DNA of 33,562 nucleotides from a virus. The stretch covers positions 1-33,562 of the IMG/VR virus record IMGVR_UViG_3300025872_002673; one strand, given 5' to 3'. Below, one piece after another: positions 1-4,481 of the stretch (position 1 is the first letter of the stretch; each line of letters opens with the position of its first letter). The notes below the pieces were generated by a model. It made no database searches. It saw only the letters and a program-made list of their open reading frames with translations, and had not been told where the DNA came from. The translations under genes and the position numbers were made by a program.

Positions 1-35
1 TTTTTGTTCAAAATTTACAATGTTTTACAATGTTT
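1..35 (-). promoter_or_regulatory. Truncated upstream element of a P1-type promoter
   Basis: The first 35 bases equal the AT-rich element at 32663-32697 and resemble 1461-1495. On the minus strand it holds two tandem copies of ACATTGTAAA followed by TTTTGAACAAAAA. The promoter core that should follow is cut off by the window start. It is listed because it shows that the left edge lies inside a promoter. Confidence 0.5.
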
Positions 36-138
36 GTCTATGAAAGAATTGTATACACGGGTGGAACTTAAATGAAGGCGGGGGCAGGGCCCACTTCCCG
101 CATAACACGTCCTGTGATACCGGCACCTCTGTGTCCAT
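25..138 (-). CDS. Possible 37-aa peptide, unknown
   Basis: A minus-strand frame of 37 codons starts two bases after the stop of the 26-codon membrane peptide and ends with TAA inside the AT-rich promoter element. No good Shine-Dalgarno is visible, so translation would rely on coupling. The second copy of the repeat keeps the frame open but changes one residue (Glu to Gly), so conservation neither proves nor excludes coding. The product would be proline-, aromatic- and cysteine-containing, with no recognised domain. Confidence 0.25.
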   Translation of the reverse strand: MDTEVPVSQDVLCGKWALPPPSFKFHPCIQFFHRQTL

Positions 139-140
139 AC

Positions 141-221
141 TTACCAATTCATAGCAATTTGAATGGCTCCCCACAGAAGACTGAGCCAGAATGCCCAAAA
201 TGTCATTTCGTAAGCAGTCAT
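141..221 (-). CDS. 26-aa membrane peptide (left copy)
   Basis: The frame encodes 26 residues: a short polar start (MTAYE) followed by a single hydrophobic tryptophan- and phenylalanine-rich stretch that could span a membrane. An AGGA motif lies nine bases before the ATG, and the ATG directly follows the stop codon of the upstream 19-codon frame. The right copy of the repeat (32803-32883) differs at two positions inside this frame and both are silent (Phe TTT/TTC, Gly GGA/GGG). On the opposite strand the same changes would alter amino acids. This favours a real gene. Function is unknown; a toxin-like, holin-like or host-takeover membrane peptide would fit its size. Confidence 0.55.
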   Translation of the reverse strand: MTAYEMTFWAFWLSLLWGAIQIAMNW

Positions 222-281
222 TTACAACCGTCCTGGTGGCAAGGGACTGGGCCTGGGATGTGTGTCAGGTATTTGGTTCAT
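222..281 (-). CDS. 19-aa peptide sharing the HNH C-terminal tail
   Basis: The ATG overlaps the TGA stop of the 73-codon gene (ATGA), and the frame ends with TAA immediately before the 26-codon gene. The product is proline- and arginine-rich. Its last 12 residues (HPRPSPLPPGRL) are identical to the end of the HNH endonuclease in the right copy. The one substitution within this shared tail is silent (Arg AGG/AGA), so the frame looks translated in both arrangements. It may be the leftover 3' end of a longer gene from which the endonuclease was lost or exchanged. Function unknown. Confidence 0.45.
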   Translation of the reverse strand: MNQIPDTHPRPSPLPPGRL

Positions 282-499
282 CTGTTGTCCTCCCCGTAGA
301 GTTCTGCGAATGCATCATCTAACACGCGTTTCCTCTCCTCTCTCCTCTTATCTGCAGATGTCATGCGTCTCCTATGAAGGTGTTCGCTCTCCTCCTGGTT
401 CACCTTCTCCTTCTCTACCAGGTGTAGTAATCTTTGAAGAATGTAGCGCTCGGACTGCTTTAGTTGCGTCCCGTTACCGTTTGCCTTCCACTTACTCAT
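278..499 (-). CDS. 73-aa charged helical protein, unknown
   Basis: A highly charged, Lys/Arg/Glu-rich protein that should be mostly alpha-helical and probably forms a coiled coil. AGGAG sits seven bases before the ATG, and the ATG overlaps the stop of the upstream 19-codon frame. It occupies the place taken by the 28-codon gene plus the HNH gene in the right copy. Its residues 10-28 (GTQLKQSERYIL and following) resemble the core of the 28-codon protein (GKQLTEQERKVL and following), so the two may be divergent or truncated relatives. No enzymatic motif is visible. Confidence 0.7.
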   Translation of the reverse strand: MSKWKANGNGTQLKQSERYILQRLLHLVEKEKVNQEESEHLHRRRMTSADKRREERKRVLDDAFAELYGEDNR

Positions 500-555
500 T
501 GATAGCTCCTCGGATTACGACGTTGATTTGTGTGACACTCTTTTGCATTGTCCAT
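496..555 (-). CDS. 19-aa leader peptide, unknown (left copy)
   Basis: A 19-codon frame with AAGG upstream of its ATG; its TGA overlaps the ATG of the 73-codon gene. The same frame, with one Asn-to-Lys change and two changes at its Arg-rich end, is kept in the right copy at 33356-33415, where its stop again overlaps the next start even though the following gene differs. That retained coupling suggests a translated leader or a small regulatory peptide. Too short to assign a role. Confidence 0.4.
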   Translation of the reverse strand: MDNAKECHTNQRRNPRSYQ

Positions 556-702
556 AATAATCCTTATCCAAGAGTTTCCGTGTCTCTAAGAGTCACTGTG
601 TGATTCAGAGATTCAGGTAACCATAAGCCACCAGTTTTGCGACAGTCTGTTTGAATTCTGCTTTGTTGCGCATCCAGTCGTATCCGAACTGTGGCATGTT
701 TC
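501..702. repeat. Left copy of end repeat, arm 2
   Basis: Matches 33361-33562 (offset 32860) with a handful of substitutions near its start and none seen over the last hundred bases. It contains the 19-codon leader and the 3' part of the 99-codon gene. The offset differs by 198 bp from that of arm 1 because the cassette between the arms differs in length. Confidence 0.9.
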
Positions 703-904
703 GTGTGTGACGCTTGTAGTAACGCCACCGGTCATCCAGTTCGTCAGAGACATCGTCCATCCAGTCAGACAATAGAACGCTGTCGTTGGTGTTCAGTTGT
801 TGCGCATTCGTTTGAATGGAACAGTGTTCTTCGTTGATGATGGCATCTGTGAGTTCTTCCAACCACCAACCGTTTTGCTTTGCAATGTAGTTGCTAATGT
901 CCAT
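605..904 (-). CDS. 99-aa hypothetical protein
   Basis: Begins at an ATG overlapping the TAA of the upstream 159-codon gene (TAATG) with GGAGG seven bases before it. The product is acidic in the first half (a Trp-rich start and the segment DWMDDVSDELDD) and basic and aromatic in the second half. I see no transmembrane segment or known motif. Its 3' part is duplicated at the right end of the window. With its neighbours it probably belongs to a short early-type operon driven by promoter P2. Function unknown. Confidence 0.75.
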   Translation of the reverse strand: MDISNYIAKQNGWWLEELTDAIINEEHCSIQTNAQQLNTNDSVLLSDWMDDVSDELDDRWRYYKRHTRNMPQFGYDWMRNKAEFKQTVAKLVAYGYLNL

Positions 905-1383
905 TAGTTTGCCTCCACAAAGGAACGCTTCAATTCATGAATGGTGTCACTTTCGATTTGACCTTCGTAAAGGACATCATGAAACCAGGCATTCTTCCAC
1001 ATGCCACCTGTGTATAGATAGGCTTCGGTCAGAATCATTACAATGGCACCTGTTCTGGTGTCACGTAGCAACTGGCCGGGTTTGTATGCAGGCGGCGCTC
1101 CAATGTTCCATTTAGGGTTCTCAGTATGCACATCACCCCAACCACCCATTTCTGATTCTGAGTAGCGTTCGTCAGTCACCCACCAACTGTTGTCACTGGT
1201 GTCGATGGTGAATGCCACTCGAACGCCTTCGCAACGGGGACCTCTGTAGTAGGTACCGTGAATGGATTTCAGGTCTTTATCCTCAGGATTTGTGTAGAGG
1301 TCATTGGAATCACGACGATCGAATTCATTCTTCAGTTGCTGGTAGAAAGCGAAGCGTTGTTTTTTGGTTCGAACGTAATTCAT
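904..1383 (-). CDS. 159-aa hypothetical protein, first gene after promoter P2
   Basis: A strong Shine-Dalgarno (GGAGG, eight bases before the ATG) and a clear candidate promoter about 45 bp upstream make this the first gene of the leftmost operon. The sequence has a basic amino-terminal helix, several tryptophans in the middle (SWWVTDERY, GGWGDVH), and a compact beta-type stretch near GQLLRDTRTGAIVMI. No family recognised. Promoter and position suggest a small early protein that modifies host or DNA functions, but that is inference. Confidence 0.8.
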   Translation of the reverse strand: MNYVRTKKQRFAFYQQLKNEFDRRDSNDLYTNPEDKDLKSIHGTYYRGPRCEGVRVAFTIDTSDNSWWVTDERYSESEMGGWGDVHTENPKWNIGAPPAYKPGQLLRDTRTGAIVMILTEAYLYTGGMWKNAWFHDVLYEGQIESDTIHELKRSFVEAN

Positions 1384-1429
1384 TTTGTTTCCTCCAGGTT
1401 TGATAAGGAATCCATTTCCTTATGGATTT

Positions 1430-1495
1430 ATCATACCATAGGTTTGAAGACTTTGCACTTTTTTTGTTCAAAATTTACAATCTTTTACAATGTAT
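1430..1495 (-). promoter_or_regulatory. Promoter P2 with AT-rich upstream element
   Basis: On the minus strand a -10 box TATGAT (1430-1435) is preceded by TGG, giving an extended -10, and by GTGCAA (1453-1458) after a 17-bp spacer. Upstream lies an AT-rich stretch with TTTTGAACAAAAAAA and ATTGTAAA repeats. The arrangement and much of the sequence repeat at 32632-32697 (P1). It would drive the 159-, 99- and 73-codon genes. The form suggests host sigma-70-type RNA polymerase. Confidence 0.6.
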
Positions 1496-1583
1496 TGTTG
1501 CACCCCGGTGTGGCGTTCTCCCAAATATCCCAAAGCGCCAGTGGTATGCGACGATCGTAAGGACTCAATTCGTAGTGTGGCAT
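1485..1583 (-). CDS. 32-aa peptide coupled to the methyltransferase (or the 3' end of a longer overlapping gene)
   Basis: The frame starts with an ATG overlapping the methyltransferase stop (TAATG) and ends in the P2 upstream element, so it fills the space between the two. The product (MPHYELSPYDRR and following) is aromatic and proline-rich. The same frame is open back to 1925 or 1985, inside the methyltransferase gene, giving a 146- to 166-aa protein with a low-complexity Ser/Arg/Asp-rich front. I prefer the short coupled form because the long one would be overprinted on a conserved enzyme for more than 340 bp. Function unknown. Confidence 0.35.
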   Translation of the reverse strand: MPHYELSPYDRRIPLALWDIWENATPGCNNTL

Positions 1584-2149
1584 TACGACAGTCTCAAGCC
1601 AATGGGCAGATTCCGGGTATCGAATGTGAGCAGCTCTTGCATCCCAGAGAAAATGATCTGGTTGCTTGGGGAACTCCCATTTGGATCCACCCACACCAGT
1701 CTGGGATGTGGAGGAAGGTGTGGCATTGGACCCCACACTACCAGAGCGTGACCTCTTCCTCTTGTTACCATCTCGTTTGTCGCTGGGTTTCTGAACTGCA
1801 GGCGTCCAAGTATGAACCCCACCTTCGTCGCCTTCTTCCAAATCTCCCTCATCCACGGTCCATCCCCTGGGACTGCTGGAATCAGAGCTATTGCTGTTTG
1901 ATTTGTCTCTCCGTGTTCGCGGCATTTTGCTAACCACCTTGAGGTTTTGGTATATGGCGGATTGCAGAACACCGTTCCTTGCCACGGTAGTTTGAGTCCA
2001 TCATCACCGTTTCTAATATCATACTGGTTTGCAGCACCCACGGTCGAACTGGAATGTGCGCAAGGGTCCAGGTCTATGTGTGGCAACATGTCTGTTATCC
2101 AGGACGGTGTCATCCACTCGTCATTTCTCTGTTCAGTCTGTCTAGTCAT
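1583..2149 (-). CDS. Phage DNA N-6-adenine methyltransferase (Dam-like)
   Basis: The protein (188 aa with this start) shows the hallmarks of the phage Dam family: DEWMTP at residues 10-15, DLDPCA at 26-31 for S-adenosylmethionine binding, and the catalytic motif FCNPPY at 61-66 (D/N-PP-Y type). It should transfer a methyl group to adenine N6 in phage DNA, either as protection from host restriction or as a regulatory mark. Length fits the family. The start at 2149 overlaps the stop of the 47-codon gene by eight bases and puts DEWMTP near the amino terminus as usual. The frame stays open to 2260, but the extra part is overprinted on the upstream gene. Target sequence not predictable. Confidence 0.88.
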   Translation of the reverse strand: MTRQTEQRNDEWMTPSWITDMLPHIDLDPCAHSSSTVGAANQYDIRNGDDGLKLPWQGTVFCNPPYTKTSRWLAKCREHGETNQTAIALIPAVPGDGPWMREIWKKATKVGFILGRLQFRNPATNEMVTRGRGHALVVWGPMPHLPPHPRLVWVDPNGSSPSNQIIFSGMQELLTFDTRNLPIGLRLS

Positions 2150-2285
2150 TGTGGTTCCATTTGTGTTGTCGTTCATTCTCTTCGATGATGTGTTGTTGAT
2201 TGAGCCTGTGTAACAATCGTTCCTGTTTCTTACGCAAGTGTTCGAGTTCCTTTTGGGCATTGTATGGTTTCTTCTTCTTTGCCAT
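2142..2285 (-). CDS. 47-aa basic helical protein, unknown
   Basis: The frame has a good ribosome site (AGGAAGGA before the ATG) and starts with MAKKKKPYNAQKELEHL, followed by a charged Gln/Glu/Arg/His-rich helix; its stop overlaps the methyltransferase start. It is the first coding unit after the putative structured RNA, so the two may share a transcript. A short coiled coil or RNA/DNA-binding helix is likely. No family recognised. Confidence 0.6.
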   Translation of the reverse strand: MAKKKKPYNAQKELEHLRKKQERLLHRLNQQHIIEENERQHKWNHND

Positions 2286-2299
2286 TCTGTTTCCTTCCT

Positions 2300-2648
2300 A
2301 TTTTTGAGTAAAGCGAACCACAGTCTGGGCCAATATAAGCAGACTACGACCCGTTTCCTAGCACCCTATCCTCTGACTCACGACTGTGTCTCTTACGTGT
2401 TGGCCCTTTAATGAGTCATATCCTAGTCCCGGTAGAAACCCTCTCCTCGGAACTGGAACCATCCCTTTTAGCCCAAATCAGCATAGCAACTGATTCCTAT
2501 TACGTCGGTTCGCTAACGACGGTCTGCCTGGCTTGATGGCGAATAGTAATGCTAGTTGTCAGAGAGCAAGGACTGTGTTGTCTCCTCACCTTCAGGTCCC
2601 CTATCCCTGAAGTCCCAACCACTTTTTAGGTCGTGATGACCAAATCTG
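2300..2648 (-). ncRNA. Candidate large structured RNA of unknown class
   Basis: The 510 bp between the 47-codon gene and the endolysin lack any credible ORF on either strand but hold many complementary segments. Local hairpins: 2590-2596 with 2606-2612 (CTTCAGG), 2503-2507 with 2517-2521, 2476-2481 with 2490-2495, and 2425-2431 with 2448-2454 (one G-U pair). In the 3' part three perfect 7-bp complements cross one another: 2412-2418 with 2374-2380, 2400-2406 with 2327-2333, and 2382-2388 with 2319-2325. That is a pseudoknot-like layout with alternatives. A candidate promoter lies just upstream (2655-2683). It does not match tRNA or tmRNA landmarks. A group I-type intron core or one of the large phage-borne RNAs (ROOL, GOLLD-like) is possible but unproven. 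Both boundaries are estimates. Confidence 0.5.
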
Positions 2649-2654
2649 CAAATC

Positions 2655-2683
2655 ATAATAGCGTAATAGCATAAATTGGTAAA
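2655..2683 (-). promoter_or_regulatory. Candidate promoter for the structured RNA
   Basis: On the minus strand TTTACC (2678-2683) and TATTAT (2655-2660) are separated by 17 bp. An overlapping alternative is TTGTCA with TATGCT. The initiation point would be near 2648, just before the structured stretch. Sequence-only prediction. Confidence 0.4.
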
Positions 2684-2795
2684 TCTTAGTATGACAACTG
2701 TAACTCAACACAATCAAAAGAACACAACAAACAGTCTTTAAAGCAACGAACTCAACAAAATTAAATATGCATCACTTTGCAAAGTGGCACAAAAA
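2684..2795 (-). other. GT-rich leader-like gap after the endolysin
   Basis: About 110 bp without a gene. On the minus strand it is unusually rich in T and G, with two copies of GTTGAGTT, and looks unstructured. Next to the endolysin stop it contains the perfect 14-bp palindrome CACTTTGCAAAGTG (2773-2786), which could be a weak hairpin terminator or an operator. Confidence 0.35.
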
Positions 2796-3209
2796 TTATG
2801 CAGGTTTCAGAAAAATAGTTTTGTCTTTTTTCCAGAAGAAATCACCGTTCCTCTCAGTGATTCCGTTCTGTGATTGGGAACAATCAATGATTGTGTGGTG
2901 TTCAGCATCAATTACCACAGCAACATGACCTGCTCGTCTCTTGCCTTTAGAGTCCTTGTATGAGGGATAGACCACAATGCAACCGTCTTCAGCATGTGGA
3001 AGTCTGACGAATTCAGTTAGTGCCTTTTGACTGCACAGGTGATCTGTGTTCCGCCACACCTTACCGTTGTATTTCCTCTCACCCAGGCATCTCCATATGA
3101 ATGCAGAACAGTCCATTTTCTTCAGGTTGTCTGCACCCATCTGGTAGGTAATTCCTTTCCCCATCCAGGACCTGGCATTGTCTATGATCTGTTGCGCTTC
3201 TTTTATCAT
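2796..3209 (-). CDS. Endolysin, NlpC/P60-like cysteine peptidase
   Basis: The product (137 aa) resembles small NlpC/P60 or CHAP-type peptidases: catalytic Cys34 in MDCSAF, His95 in GHVAVVID, and a polar third residue near IIDCSQ. Such enzymes cut peptide bonds in peptidoglycan. Here it should release progeny at lysis or, less likely, help entry as a virion part. There is no signal peptide, so it needs a holin; candidates are the membrane proteins at 4266-4481 and 27012-27188. AGGAG precedes three possible starts; 3209 has the best spacing (six bases). The start region overlaps the tail-fibre stop. Confidence 0.8.
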   Translation of the reverse strand: MIKEAQQIIDNARSWMGKGITYQMGADNLKKMDCSAFIWRCLGERKYNGKVWRNTDHLCSQKALTEFVRLPHAEDGCIVVYPSYKDSKGKRRAGHVAVVIDAEHHTIIDCSQSQNGITERNGDFFWKKDKTIFLKPA

Positions 3210-3211
3210 CA

Positions 3212-4258
3212 TCAACTCCTGATAGCAACGATACGGTAGGTTCCTGATGGAGGTGTGTAACTTCCTGCAGCCGGAGGCATGAAGGTAATGGCTAAAGTGT
3301 TTGTTGCAGAAACACGAGCATTGAATATCGCTGGTCCGGGTGCATTGACAGTGACGGTGTCAGTAGTATCTAGTCCTGTGACTGTGAACGTCTGCTCCAC
3401 AGGCATGCCAGCACTCACCACAGTTGGTGTCAGTGTCTGTGTGTAAGTTGTTTTGAGACAGACATCTTTGCGAACAGTGCTGTTTGTAAATGACAGTGTG
3501 CCATTGTATTCCATGGCACCTGCTTCCGGGGTAGTAAGCAAAGTGCCAGAGGTGAGTTTGAGAGGTGCTGTTCCTGCTGTTGCAGTGCCTGCTTTCATAT
3601 GTACTGTTGCTGTTGGTGCTGAAACACCTGCGCCAATTTTATGTGCAACTGCCAGTACATTTGATGACACCACAGTGCTAGTAGCAAAAGAAGGACCAAT
3701 ACGGACTCCTCCGTTTTGTTGCAAGGACATTACATTGACAAAAGTGCTAGCACCATATGAAAAGAACAGAAAACTCTTGTCATTACGCATAGAAAATGAC
3801 CACAGGTTACCTGTTGGATAGCCATTCTCGTCTTGCAGATAGAAGTTAGAAAACTCGGTTCCATTTCCTTTGCCGGCAATGGTGACCGAACCGATACCAT
3901 TGGTTGCTAGTGCCTTGCAAACCAGACCAGTTGTACCTGTAGGTTGATCGATGGTCAAGGTATTCGTCATTGTGTCGCCAGTCTTTGCGACCTTAGTGGG
4001 ATCTGTTGCAGTTCCTGCCGTAGTAGCATAGGTTGCACTAGTAGCAGTTACTGCTGTGGTTGCAGTGGTCGCAGAACCTGCCGTGGCGGCATAGGTCACA
4101 GATGGGTTAGGATATGTTCCTGTTAGATCACCACCTGCCGCACCTGAAGGGGGTGCACCTGAGACATTGATGTAACCACCACTGACACTGAACTGTCCTG
4201 GATCCAGTGGTGTCGGAATGCTTTGTCCTTCGACCACAACTGCTGCTTTGTTCGACAT
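3212..4258 (-). CDS. Tail fibre / host-recognition protein
   Basis: The 348-aa protein contains the phage fibre signature GGDLTGTYPNPSV near residue 40, then a Thr/Ala-rich degenerate repeat stretch to about residue 90, then AKTGDTMTNTLTI, a motif common in trimeric fibre shafts. The carboxy-terminal part is beta-rich and ends in a Pro/Thr-rich domain. It probably trimerises and binds a surface receptor on the host. A clear AGGAG lies upstream. Its place directly before the endolysin and after the ejection proteins fits the end of a late operon. The receptor cannot be predicted. Confidence 0.82.
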   Translation of the reverse strand: MSNKAAVVVEGQSIPTPLDPGQFSVSGGYINVSGAPPSGAAGGDLTGTYPNPSVTYAATAGSATTATTAVTATSATYATTAGTATDPTKVAKTGDTMTNTLTIDQPTGTTGLVCKALATNGIGSVTIAGKGNGTEFSNFYLQDENGYPTGNLWSFSMRNDKSFLFFSYGASTFVNVMSLQQNGGVRIGPSFATSTVVSSNVLAVAHKIGAGVSAPTATVHMKAGTATAGTAPLKLTSGTLLTTPEAGAMEYNGTLSFTNSTVRKDVCLKTTYTQTLTPTVVSAGMPVEQTFTVTGLDTTDTVTVNAPGPAIFNARVSATNTLAITFMPPAAGSYTPPSGTYRIVAIRS

Positions 4259-4265
4259 GGTGCTC

Positions 4266-4481
4266 CTAGTCCTCAGAATGTTTCAGACACTTTCTTTCCA
4301 ATGCACGAATTCTGGTCTCGTGGTCATCCAACTTAGGAACCATTTGTGAGAGTTTCTGGTCTATCAGTTTGAGTTCTGCCTGAATGTTTGACAACATGGT
4401 GCTGAACCGCCAGAACACCCCACCCAGTAGCATGATGAAGGTGGCAATTTGTATCATGTCTTTTGCAGTGAGTTCTATCAT
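4266..4481 (-). CDS. Small membrane protein with coiled coil, putative holin or i-spanin
   Basis: The 71-aa protein has one hydrophobic segment (about residues 10-28, with FIMLLGGVFW) followed by a charged heptad-like helix. This layout is shared by many phage holin-like (XhlA type) and inner-membrane spanin proteins. The ATG overlaps the stop of the 1477-codon gene (ATGA), so expression is coupled to the last ejection protein. Position two genes before the endolysin supports a lysis role. A structural membrane-anchoring part cannot be excluded. Confidence 0.6.
   Translation of the reverse strand: MIELTAKDMIQIATFIMLLGGVFWRFSTMLSNIQAELKLIDQKLSQMVPKLDDHETRIRALERKCLKHSED

Larger units (their letters stand above)
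1..267. repeat. Left copy of end repeat, arm 1
   Basis: This segment matches 32663-32929 at a constant offset of 32662 with only a few substitutions. It begins inside the AT-rich upstream element of the P1-type promoter and runs through two tiny minus-strand reading frames. Similarity stops at about 267, where the left copy goes into a 73-codon gene and the right copy into an HNH endonuclease gene. The imperfect identity argues against a simple assembly duplicate of one molecule and against an exact terminal repeat of one clone. Confidence 0.9.

Noticed and set aside
72-299. Plus-strand frame of 75 codons present in both repeat copies
   Set aside because: Differences between copies change amino acids in this frame (Ser/Pro, Lys/Glu) but are silent in the minus-strand frame, and all other genes are on the minus strand.
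514-528. 15-base match TTACGACGTTGATTT with the opposite strand near 18600-18615
   Set aside because: About one such match is expected by chance in a 33-kb window on both strands, and the flanks do not match.
2150-2260. Longer amino terminus for the methyltransferase
   Set aside because: The extra codons coincide with the better-supported 47-codon gene, and the family motif DEWxTP normally lies near the start.
2300-2648. Group I intron or tmRNA/tRNA call
   Set aside because: The crossing helices recall a group I core, but I cannot match the conserved core strings or find flanking exons, and no tRNA-like acceptor or T-arm is evident. Left as an unknown structured RNA.
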